NCBI GenBank assembly: GCA_012295275.1
Contig: CM022676.1
Coordinates: 11,735,660-11,797,659, forward strand
Origin: Chrysomallon squamiferum
Taxonomy: Eukaryota > Mollusca > Gastropoda > Neomphalida > Peltospiridae
Length of the DNA stretch: 62,000 nucleotides
Direction of reading: 5' to 3'
The notes under the pieces were generated by a model. That model made no database searches. It was not told the origin of the DNA and worked only from the letters and a program-made list of their open reading frames with translations. The first letter of the stretch is position 1. Every line of letters begins with the position of its first letter. Shown piece by piece: positions 36,006 to 48,500 of this stretch. The translations under genes and the position numbers were made by a program.

Positions 36006-36062
36006 TTCAAACCTTCCTTCCTTTCACATTCTTGTCGCCATTATTAAAAGGGGGATAACTCT
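36006..36062 (-). promoter_or_regulatory. ZNF-D presumed first exon and start-site element
   Basis: On the minus strand AGAGTTATCCCCCTTT (36046-36062) is followed by TAATGGCGACA (36034-36043), close to the pair at ZNF-C. A possible donor (GTTTGAA|GTAAAT) ends a short untranslated exon at 36006. The ATG in ATGGCGA is followed by a stop after five codons. Confidence 0.45.
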
Positions 36063-36069
36063 AGATATA

Positions 36070-38100
36070 ATATTTTGTCCTCAATTTGTTAGCTATGATT
36101 TTAAAATACATTTGGCGAAATAAAACGAAAAATAAGTAAAGAAAATGTTTCAGTTGGCGAAAACTATTTTTGGCTATGTTATCAGCGAAATATTATTACA
36201 GAGTATTTTTTCAGATGTAAAGTACTTTATAGTAAAAACAAATAATAATAAAAATAAATAAATAAATAAAAGGAAAAAACAAATAATAATAAAAATAAAT
36301 AAATAAATAAAAGGAAAAAACAAATAATAATAAAAATAAATAAATAAATAAAAGGAAAAAACAAATAAAAATTAAATATAAAAATTAATAAATAATTAAT
36401 AGAAAGCATTAGGTGAAACAACATTATTTTTCCCGTTACAACTAGCATATATAAAATATATATCTAAGAACGTGGACTTTCTTGGTAGCGAGGAATGCTA
36501 CCCAATATGTCTTTAATTTAGATTAATTCAGCAGACATCAACATTTTTAACTTCTCACCTTATAAGTATTTAAATAAATAAAATTTAAAAAAAACAATGC
36601 ATTTACATTCTTTTGAGAATACTGTATTGTTATAAATACATTATCATCATCATTACAGAAAAAAAAAAAAAAAAGATGTCAACAAATAAAACAATCGCTT
36701 GAAGTGTATGTAAACACATATATTTAGGTTAAAATTTGTTCATAGGCTACTAACATATATTATATCTACCAAGCCAAGATCCAATATAGAAAACATACTG
36801 CTAATAAAAATGACAAAGAGAGTTCAGACTATAACATATAAATAACAGTCGATTCTCTACAATTTTTTATTTTATTTATAAGTCCACTACATCACAATGA
36901 CCTCTTAAAAAAGCTCGTGACTTTAAACACTGACGTCACTGTGACATAGCCTCTGAGTTATGCATTCAGTTCACAATGGCCCAAGAAACTCTATCCTTAT
37001 AGTTAAATTTAAAGTTGTGTAATATATTGGCACTATTAGTTTACACATTCCGTTCACAAAGATCTTAAACTCCATTAAGTTAAAAACTATGTACAATAAT
37101 ATTTATATGATTAACAAGACTAAGCCAGAAAGAAAGAAAGAAAGAAAGAAAAAAAAAACCCACACAAAACAAACAAATTGTTTAGCGTGCATCCTATTCA
37201 GTTTGTCCAGGTATGGAGGTTGGTTTTAATTTTATTTTGTATGTAGCATGGCGGTATACTCCAAAAAGAAAAGATACATCCATAGTATTCATGAGAGTTT
37301 AAACTCTAAGTCTCTATTTTAAGTTTTTCTATCTTTCTTTCTTTTTTTTTTTTCTTTTTAAATAAAAAATATAAAAAATTAAACTATTTGAAAATTGGGG
37401 GCTGTTCGAAATCGGGTGGAAAGCCAAACAAGTGTGGCTTTTTTTTGTCTTTTTCAAAAAATTTAATATTTTAATTAATTAATTAAACAAGGAAAAAAAC
37501 AACAACAACAAAGCAAAGCAAAGAAAAGCAAAACTTACAAAATAATTTAATTCCAAAAAAAAAATATAATAATAATAATAATAACAATAAATAAATAAAT
37601 AAAAATAAATATATATAAATAAATAAAATAAAATGATATAAAATAAAAACTCCGATTTTATTATTTCTCTCTGCTTGTCTACATATCATCTGTCTGTCTG
37701 TCGTTAAAAAGATGTGCACGATTAATTGAGTTTATTTTATTTATTTATTAAATTTGGGGAAAACACCAGATTGAACACGGTTTCCTATCTAAATTCTATT
37801 ACAGTATACGCATAAAAAATTTATGTTTCATTCTTTCTATTAGAAATATTTCATACGTATACAGCAATTGCAATAAGAAATAATAAATTTATTTAAGTAC
37901 ATCACTTGTGCACTTCAGCTTAGAAATATTGGACTTTATGAAATAAAGAAATAAAAAGAGAAGAAAAAGAAAGAAAATCGAGAGAGAGAAAGAAAAAAGA
38001 TGAGAGAATGTACCCATAAAGGCAAATAAGAAAAAGTATGAGGCCCTATCTCTCTAATTTTATTTAAGTAGGCTATGTAATTATATCATTTGTTACAATT
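36070..38100. other. Intergenic space between divergent ZNF-D and the receptor gene
   Basis: No gene was seen. It contains three copies of a 42-bp unit (AAATAATAATAAAAATAAAT type, 36235-36372), AAAG units near 37131-37150 and several A/T runs. If the two start-site calls are right, about 2 kb separates the divergent promoters. Confidence 0.5.
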
Positions 38101-38110
38101 CTATTTTTAT

Positions 38111-38164
38111 ACGCATGCGCACTGCAGTTTAGCAGATGACAACTTGAATGTCGGCTAGCTGACA
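38111..38164 (+). promoter_or_regulatory. Receptor gene start region with NRF-1-like palindrome
   Basis: ACGCATGCGCACTG at 38111-38124 fits the NRF-1 palindrome and is preceded by TTTTATAC, which could serve as a TATA element. The start codon follows at 38165. The transcription start is not directly visible. Confidence 0.4.
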
Positions 38165-38204
38165 ATGATCGGTATAATTATTTTGGCAGCTATTATGGGT
38201 GAAG
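38165..38204 (+). CDS. Receptor exon 1: signal peptide
   Basis: Encodes MIGIIILAAIMGE plus one base, ending at GAAG|GTAAGT (phase 1). With the next exon this gives a short hydrophobic leader, with cleavage likely near GEG-LAD. The leader is unusually short, so an upstream start should not be excluded. Confidence 0.75.
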
Positions 38205-38754
38205 GTAAGTGAAATCAACATTATCTACTTTAGCGTCAAACTATGTTTCTATCGAGCACAAATTTGTTTTTCACGATGTCGGTATCAATGTGAAATTACA
38301 ATTAAATCACACAATACGCTTGCGATGTTTGCTTTGTTTATAATGAGTGCGTAAAGAAATAAGTATTTCCGCTTGAAAGGCGTCTGCACGGATAGAAACG
38401 ACAAGCCTAAAATATGCGTATAATTTAATAATGTATCATACATTTATACTGTTTTATTCTTATTATTTTATAAGAATTTTTTTTTGCATAACATACAATG
38501 GACATTGGATATGTTTTTGTCATCGCCACAGCATGATAATGCAGTAAGAGAGAGAGAAAGAGAAAACAAACTTAGTTAATTGGTATTCAACGAAATGATA
38601 GTGGATATAGTGTAAGAGGATTGATAACGGTTTAATAAAACTGTGCGTGAGTGTGCACGGTGCCCATACAAAGACGCAAGACATAATTATTTCTATCAAA
38701 TTCTGTAAAACAAAAAAAAACCCAAAACCAATAATATTAAACCAATTAAAATTA

Positions 38755-38786
<32 letters not shown>

Positions 38787-40634
38787 GAAAAAGAAAAAAG
38801 AGAAGAATAAAATTATTTCTTTCTTTCTGTTTTTATTGTCTTATTTTCTTAATTGTTCATATGCTGGTTTTGTAGAACTTTATTAGTGATGAAATACTTG
38901 TATTAGTAAATTAATAGCAGGAGATATAATCTTATGATTTTAAAATCTATTCTTATCATTGTGCAATTTTCTTTGGTGTGAGGTATTTGTGACTGAGGGA
39001 AAAAAGATCAGTGCCAAATAACCCCCCCCAAAAAATAACATGCCCCAACAAAAAGAAGATATCCTCAAACCCCCCAGATATATAAATAAAACAAATTAAT
39101 TAAAAATATTAAAGATATATTTTACCTAGTACTGTCTGTTAAAAAGTAAAATGTAATAATCATGAACATCATTGTTCTGATTTAGGATCTGGGACCAGTC
39201 CTTCTCACTTTGTCAGTTGGATGTTCACATATTCCAACCATAAATCAACAACCTACTTATCACAATATATATATATATAAATATATATCACTCAAGTATA
39301 TATATATATAAATATATATCACTCAAGTATATATATATAAATATATATCACTCAAGTATATATATATATAAATATATATCACTCAAGTCACTCAAGTATA
39401 TATATATATAAATATATATCACTCAAGTATATATATATAAATATATATCACTCAAGTATATATATATATAAATATATATCACTCAAGTATATATATATAA
39501 ATATATATCAAAGTATATATATATAAAATATATATCACTCAAGTATATATATATATAAATATATATCACTCAAGTATATATATATAAAATATATATCACT
39601 CAAGTATATATATATAAAATATATATCACTCAAGTATATATATATAAATATATATCACTCAAGAATAACTGATAGGATGCAATCACTGTAATACAAACTG
39701 TTTGATTAAAAGCTAGAATACTTTTCTGAGGCTTGGTAGGTCGGAGGATCAATTCTCATTGTCTGCTCTCTCTGCACCCAGACAGAACAATGAATCAGTT
39801 TGATCAAAGTGGATTAGAGTTTATGTGTGGTGCTGCATAACTTTGTTAAAAATACAGTTTCAAATAAAACTTTTCTTCATTCTTATAAAAAAAATACAAT
39901 TAACTTCACCTGCATTCTATAAACTGATACAATTAAGTAACTTGGTAACATGGGGGGAAAAAAACAGAAGAAATAAATAAAAAAGTAAAAAGAAGAAGAA
40001 GAAAAAAGAAATTTGGCTACAGTTAGGTTTATTACTAGACAAACATGACTCAAAATGCAGACTTGTTTTGTAAATATGTGATCAGTCAACTATAAATGAA
40101 TTCAAATGAGCTGCGTACTGTTACAGCTACGTGAAGTATGTCCACAAATAAATATGACCCAGATATTTATCAGCATAACAACTCTGTATAAATTACATGT
40201 ACATTCTTACATGATGTGTTGCTACATGAAGTCAGTCATGTTGGAAAATGAAAGACTGTATGCTTAATTAAAACTTAATATTAAAATATTAGCAGTGTTA
40301 CTGTTTTATGTAACATAATGTTTAGTAAAATATTAGTAATATCATTGCTTTGTTTGTGTAATGTTTAGTAAATATTAATAATAAAGGTTTATTTATTTAT
40401 TGTTATTTTAATTTTTATTTTGTGTAAGGATGAATAGAGTAAGCTTGCTGTCACAGTTTGAAGAATTGTTTCACTAATCATGAGCAGGGAATATATTTTT
40501 TGCATAATTTTCTATGGACAGGGAAACACCCTAGTTATTAAAACTGAAGAGAAGTGGTCCACTGACCTGATTTCTCTGAAATGAAATATGGCTGAGTGGC
40601 AGAAGAATTATTTTGAATAATAATGATGATGATG

Positions 40635-40683
<49 letters not shown>

Positions 40684-40848
40684 TAATAATGATAATAATA
40701 TTAATAATAATAAAAAAAAAATGACGATGATGATGATAATGTAGTAATGATAATGATAATAATCATAATCACAAAAAGAACAATAAAAGAGCAGTAATTG
40801 TAGTAATAGTAATAACAGCAAATGCAGGACTAGTAATAATACTATTAA

Positions 40849-40889
<41 letters not shown>

Positions 40890-42366
40890 AACAGTAATAA
40901 TATAAGAATGGAAACCCACTGTTTCATTGGTTAGCAGCAAAATATATTTTATAAATATCATTGCTTGACAGGGAGACACATATCAGATTTTGTAATGTAC
41001 TACTAATGACACCACAGAGAACAGATCCTATTAACTTTCATGTGATAGCTTTAAGATTATTTCTGCTGTTAGATGTTTGATGTATTAGTATCTGTTCAGT
41101 GTGTAATGTTTTTGCTGTAGAATAGATTACTGAGATATTTGGTTTGCAAAAATCAATGATTTTTTCAGAATATTAGAATGTGAAATTGGAGTAAACATTT
41201 TCTATGTTTTATAACACAAGTTAGGTTTTAACTGCATTAACTGCATGTTTTGTAACCTGTTTAGAATTTAACCTGTGTCGCACCCAGCTGGCAGAATTAT
41301 TTGAAAGGGTTGGGGGATGGGCAGAGCAGGAAAATAGAAAAAGATTTCAGATTGGTGTTGTATTCAAAGTGAGTTTGTGGCTTCTTTGTGCTGGCTGTGA
41401 CATGACAAACTGATCCCTGTGTTAGATGTGCTCACTGTCACTTAGTGATGTAATAGTTGGGTGATGAGATGTACACAGCTGTTTATTGTTATTGACTGAG
41501 CAACTCTCTGTTGTGTTACTTTCTCATTTAATAACCACTACATTTATGTAACATCAGTTTAATCTATAATTGATGGAACAGCGAGGCTATTACTGATAAT
41601 GTGGCTGTCTAAATATAGACGTGTCTAGCAGACTGAATCAGACACATTGATTATTTGATCTATGTCTGCACTGATTTCTACACAGAGATCTTGACGAGGT
41701 TCCACAGACCACAGCAGTTACCCTCGCAATTACATCAGTGTCAGTTCCTGGAAAACACCTCAGTCTACAATCTAGATTACACAGCATTTTCACCACGCAA
41801 TTACCGTTGACTGTGCCAGCTCAATCTACAGTCAGCCTATTTTCACCATTTTAAAATTATTAACAGTCTCGTTATTTTGACTACATATTTGACTGTGTCT
41901 TCTCAAACTACAACCTTCTTATTTTTACTGTATTTTTATTTTTCGTTTCATCAACTTAATATACAACTCTCCTTAATTTGATTATTTTTGACTATCTGCT
42001 CATCCTATAATCTCCTTATTTTGATCATACTTTTGACTGCATCAGTTTATTTTTTATTATGTAATTATTTTTGACTGCATAAGCTCAACCTACAGTCCAA
42101 ACAGTCTCGTTACTTTTACCATGTAATTATTTTTGTAAAACACTTTTTATGATTTTTTTTCTGTGTTTTACAGATTATGTTTCCATTCTGAATTTTTTGC
42201 TGTTTTTTTGTGTTCACATAAACAGTAAACAGATGAAATAAAAATATAATTCAAATCTTGTTAACTGTAGGAAATATTTTTGGAGACATAGCCTCTGATC
42301 TTACAAATCATTAATTTTTAAATGTCTTTCAGTGTCTTTGTATTCTTAAAAAACACAAACAAAAAT

Positions 42367-42401
<35 letters not shown>

Positions 42402-44356
42402 GTCCATGGTGCAACCAAGTTAAATAAACTGAATATGTTTCATAAATTGATAAAGATATATCTATGTCACACACTAATAAAAACATATTTCACAAACAAT
42501 AAAGATACAAATTTCACAAATTCATAAAGACACAAATTTCACAAATTCATAAAGACACAAATTTCACAGGATATTTCAAAAATTTAATTTCATGATCCTG
42601 CCAAGAGTTTGCTGAAATGTTCATTTTTTAAAAAAATGTATGTACTTGCTGGCTCTAATTTTTCTGATGAAACTAAATTTTTATTTTTTATTCAGTGTGT
42701 GTAGTTTTTAAACCTGTTTTCATTACTAACAGTTAATGTTTATATTTGCAGTTTGTTGATATGTTTACTGACATAGTTATTCATAGTGCTTATTTTTTAC
42801 TGATAATATGATAATGATGATATTAGCTTTTGTTGTTTATCACTTTCCATTCTTGTTGATTGTTTGATAACATCAACATTTTATTACAAATGTCTTCTGA
42901 ATAACCTTCTGTATTTTCTATTTTCTGTAACAAATGAATTCTTTTTCTCCACTGACTAAACCTTTAGTAAATTTTTTTAAATTCCATATTTATTTATTGA
43001 CTGTTGATAAAGTTTTAATTTACTTGTTAATGTGATATTTTCAGGTAGATACTATTTTAATTTATTTGTTAATGTGATATTTTCAGGTAGATACTATTTT
43101 AGTTTACTTGTTAATGTGATATTTTCAGGTAGATACTATTTTAGTTTACTTGTTAATGTGATATTTTCAGGTAGATACTATTTTAATTTACTTGTTAATG
43201 TGATACTTTCAGGTAGATACTATTTTAGTTTACTTGTTAATGTGATACTTTCAGGTAGATACTATTTTAATTTACTTGTTAATGTGATATTTTCAGGTAG
43301 ATACTATTTTAGTTGACTTGTTAATGTGATATTTTCAGGTAGATACTATTTTAGTTTACTTGTTAATGTGATACTTTCAGGTAGATACTATTTTAGTTTA
43401 CTTGTTCATGTGATATTTTCAGGTAGATACTATTTTAGTTTACTTGTTGATGTGATACTTTCAGGTAGATACTATTTTAATTTACTTGTTGTTGTGATAC
43501 TTTCAGGTAGATACTATTTTAATTTACTTGTTGATGTGATATTTTCAGGTAGATACTATTTTAGTTTACTTGTTGATGTGATATTTTCAGGTAGATACTA
43601 TTTTAGTTTACTTGTTGATGTGATATTTTCAGGTAGATACTATTTTAGTTTACTTGTTGATGTGATATTTTCAGGTAGATACTATTTTAATTTACTTGTT
43701 AATGTGATACTTTCAGGTAGATACTATTTTAGTTTACTTGTTAATGTGATATTTTCAGGTAGATACTATTTTAGTTTACTTGTTAATGTGATATTTTCAG
43801 GTAGATACTATTTTAGTTTACTTGTTAATGTGATGTTTTCAGGTAGATACTATTTTAGTTTACTTGTTAATACTATTTTAGTTTACTTGTTAATGTGATG
43901 TTTTCAGGTAGATACTATTTTAGTTTACTTGTTGATGTGATGTTTTCAGGTCTGGCTGACATCTACTTAGTTGGACCATCAGATGTGGCTAGCCTCAGAA
44001 GCAGAACTGTTGCATTTTTCTGCAACATCAGTGAGAAAAGTGCTTCAGGTGTACGCGATGTTGACACACCTTACAATCTGACGTGGAAATTCCTGCCAGT
44101 AGGTGGCAGCACAGAGACAGTGTTGGCGTCGTGGGTGCGCGATGCAGCTGGTGAATTTCGTTTCTTTACGGACGACGTGTTCAAGTACAGCGGAACACAA
44201 CGACTTCATCTTGTGGTCAGAAATGTCTCCACTGCCGATGCTGGCCGCTACAGCTGTAGTAGTAACATTACAACAGCAGTGAAGAGTGCACAGCTTTTTG
44301 TTATGGGTGAGTTAGCTTTTAGTTTATATATAGTTTTTATTAGAAAATTCTTATTA

Positions 44357-44392
<36 letters not shown>

Positions 44393-45439
44393 CTGGGACT
44401 TTTTACACTGATGTTGATAGCTGTTGATAATTGTTGAGTGTTGGAAACTGTTGATAATTGTTGAGTGTTGGAAACTGTTGATAATAGTCTTGCTGTTGAT
44501 AGTTTTAAGTTTTGTTTTGTAGAGCGCCCCTCCTGTCACAACAGAAACCCAGAAGTGAGCTACAAAGAAACAATCACTCTCGACTGCAACGTCCACTTCT
44601 CTGGCAACGCTGTGCCGCAGCTCGACTGGAAGCATGGCAGCACCATCCTCAACTCGACAACGTCGCAACACAACAACACCAGCCTGACAGCGCGACTGTC
44701 TCTGGTCGCAGAGAAAGACATGAACGGCCACGTTTACAACTGCCACGTCAGCTACCCAGGCGTTCGCACCACCACCCGGTGTCAGGTTCTACCCCCGCTC
44801 AAAATAAACAGTCAGTATCATTTATAATTACTTGTTTGTCAGGTTCTACCCCCGCTCAAAATAAACAGTCAGTATCGTTTATAATTACTTGTTTGTCAGG
44901 TTCTACCCCCGCTCAAAATAAACAGTCAGTGTCATTTATAATCACTTGTTTGTCAGGTTCTACCCCGCTCAAAATAAACAGTCAGTATCGTTTATAATTA
45001 CTTGTTTGTCAGGTTCTACCCCTGCTCAAAATAAACAGTCAGTATCGTTTATAATCACTTGTTTGTCAGGTTCTACCCCTGCTCAAAAAAACAGTCAGTC
45101 TCATTTATAATTACTTGTTTGTCAGGTTCTACCCCTGCTCAAAATAAACAGTCAGTATCATTTATAATTACTTTATATTTGTTACCAACTGTCATTTTTA
45201 TATGTGTATAATGTATGTATTTGTATATGTAAAGACACACAAACACACTCGCAAACATGCATGCATACAAACATACACACACCTATTACTAATTTTTATC
45301 TGAACAGTAGAATCAGAGAGAAAGCAGACAGACAGACACACATACACACACACACACCTTTTACTGGGTTTCTCTCTCTCTCTCACTGTTAGAGTAGAGA
45401 GAGTGAGAGACACAAACAGACAGATAGACTGACAGACAA

Positions 45440-45487
<48 letters not shown>

Positions 45488-45515
45488 TTACTGTTTTTTC
45501 TCTCTACAGTACAGA

Positions 45516-45548
<33 letters not shown>

Positions 45549-48500
45549 TTACTGTATTTTCTCTCTGCAGTTCCAGCCAGTATAACGGCACTGATAATAA
45601 AGCCAGTGATGAGATTTCACACACACACTATTACTGTATTTTCTCTCTGCAGTTCAGAGACAGACACACACACACACACACACACACTATTACTGTATTT
45701 TCTCTCTGCAGTTCCAGCCAGTATAACAGCACTGATAATAAAGCCAGTGATGAGGTTTCACGTGTATGATGCTGGGACCAGTGTGAAGATGACGTGTGCA
45801 GCTCATGGGTTCCCCTCTCCAATGTTTTCCTGGTATTTTGTACCAGCGTCCACCCCAGCTGTCCAACTGTCCACTCAGTCGTTCTACACCATCAAAAACC
45901 TGCAGAGGAAAAGTGAGGGCACCTACCGCTGTGTCGTCTACAACGTCATCAGGAGGAAGACGTACAGAGACAGCAAGGATGTCAACATCACCCTGAAAGG
46001 CAAGTGTCTGTCTGTCTGTCTATTAGTCTGTCAGTTAAATTTTTTTTTTTTATTTATTTTATTTTTTTTTAAATCAGAGATTTCTATTTTTTCTTGTACT
46101 GTATAAGTTTTAAAAGTAATTTGATGAAAAACACTGGTATGTAGGAACAGTTATCCATAAATAACTTATAGCCCATTCAAAACAGTGCTTTGTATCTAGT
46201 TTTAAATTAGATATAATGTTGTCCTGTATGAGTAAGGAGAACAAGTAAATTAACAGATGTTGTTAACTGATAAACTGATTATGCAGTAGATTATTACATT
46301 TATATTAAAATGATTTCTTCAGTGAACCATTCATCCCAACCATTCATCTAACCATTCATCCATCACTCCAACCACTGATCACTTCATTCATCCATCCTCT
46401 GTTCATTCATCCATCCATCCACCCATTTATATATCTGCCTCACTACATCATACCTGTAATTATGTCCATCGTCCATCTGTCTGTATGAGGATCAGTCCAG
46501 AAATAATTGTTTTTAATTTTCAGTTAATTTACTTTCAGATGAAGATGTTGCCCACCCAGCTTATGTAATTACCAAGACCAAAGATACAGTTAATGTGTTG
46601 AAAAGTAATGTAAACTTTACATATACATCTGTGTGTATGTATGTGTGTGTGTGCCACAGTTACTAACATTTATATCTAGGTAGATAGATACATCACAGTT
46701 ATTAACATATTTATAAGTAGAAATAACATTATCTATAGTAGTTTATTTGTATATAGAATATATTAACATTTTGATAAGTGGAAGTAGTATATTAAATAAT
46801 GTACTGTTTATTTTTGTAGTACATATCAGTTATTAACATTTAAATAGGTTATGACAATATTTTTTTATTTGAGTAGAAATAGTATTTTAATAATGTAGTT
46901 TATTTTAAGTAGTATATACTAACACTGTAATAAGTATGTACCACTAGTATATTAATAAAGTCCTTATATTCATATAAATATAAATCAGTTATTAATAAGT
47001 AGAAGGGCATTAAATATTGTTTATTTATATGATAAATATAACATTTATTAAAATTTTATTATGTAATAGTATTATATATAAGCACTATTTAATTATATAT
47101 TTAGTTATTCTGAATTACAAGTGTATCATAAAATTCCAGTTAAAAATTAATAATGTTTCTACACTTTATTTTAACACTTTAATAAGTAAAGTATATTGTT
47201 AAAAAGTTAATTTAATCTGTATTGTAATGTTAAACTTTTTTATATTAATGTAGATAGTTGAAATAATGTATAAGTATATTTGAACATTTTATCCATTAGT
47301 ACATACACTGTATGTTACATATAAAATTATATTATATTTATAATTTCTATTTGACTGCTGTTCCTGATTTTTTATACCTCAAAAACACTGTTAAAGTCTG
47401 GTGTTAGAAAATGTATTATTTAGGATAAAAACATTAACGCCTCCAGATACATTTTTATTATGATAACATCAAAAGAGTAGAATTAAAAGCTCAGTTATTG
47501 TTTATTTGTCCTTATGCATGTGAAAACTCAAAGCTATTCTTTTATGTCAGAATATCTGCTTCATAAACAACATTTAAAAAAAATAATGTTGGCTTGATAG
47601 ATAAAATAGACTTCATTAAAATAGACTTCATTAAATACATAGCACTATTTTTTTTCTGCTGGTCTTGAGATAAAGAAATGTTAAAGAAGAGTGTTATTAA
47701 ACATTTGAATTTGTTAAATAGTAATTGTATTGACTAAGTGAAAAGATATAAATACATATACTGTGTAAATATTGTTTAATATGTTTCATCCTTAATAAGT
47801 TTTACTAACTATAAATTGTGTTGTTACATGGTATTTTGACATCCATGTAAATAACCAGATGTTCATTAATATTGTTTAAATTTTAAAATTAAACACATTT
47901 TACTAATCCAGTACAATAATTATTGTAATTAGTAATTCTATAAATACAAGAATCAATTAATGTTGATTAAATATGTAAATTAAACAAAGTTTACTAACAC
48001 AGTGCAGTAAATATCTTGTATTTCATCTGGCATTTTGACATGCATGTAAATAACCAAACATGATTAAAACAACATAGTTAAAACTGCTCATTTAACAGAT
48101 AGATATTGTATATAATGTTTTTAACAGTGACCTTGCTAATCCAGTAAAAAACAGTGTAAGTATTCAGACATGGATTAAGGATTATTTATAGAGTGGGTAT
48201 CTAACTAACAACTGAGGTTTATCAACATAAAAAGTACAGTCCTTAACTCTGTGAAGAAGTAAGCACAGATGTATCATTTTGGGAAAACACACATGTACAC
48301 ACAGTAATTACAGACACAAATATATAGATTCCTCCATACATATACCTACACATGCAAACACATACCCATTCACATAATCACATACAAATCATTCACACAC
48401 ACATGCACAGACAAACACACACACATACAAACTGAAGCTGCCAAGTACAGATATAGAACTACTTGACAATCTGTGTTGGCATATTAAAATCAATAAAATA

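Larger units (their letters stand above)
38205..43018. other. Receptor intron 1, main body
   Basis: About 4.8 kb of AT-rich intron. It holds an AT satellite (39265-39664), mixed triplet repeats (40620-40735), a 40-bp A run (40848-40887) and a decayed repeat of about 70 bp at 41760-42130 with recurring TTTGACTGCATCAGCTCAA-like segments. An exon-like segment at 41268-41369 is discussed in the findings. Confidence 0.6.

Noticed and set aside
43032-43898. Long open plus-strand frames made of SGRYYFSLLVN-type 14-mers
   Set aside because: They arise because the intronic unit is 42 bp with no stop in one frame. They have no start context or domain and shift frame before the real exon.
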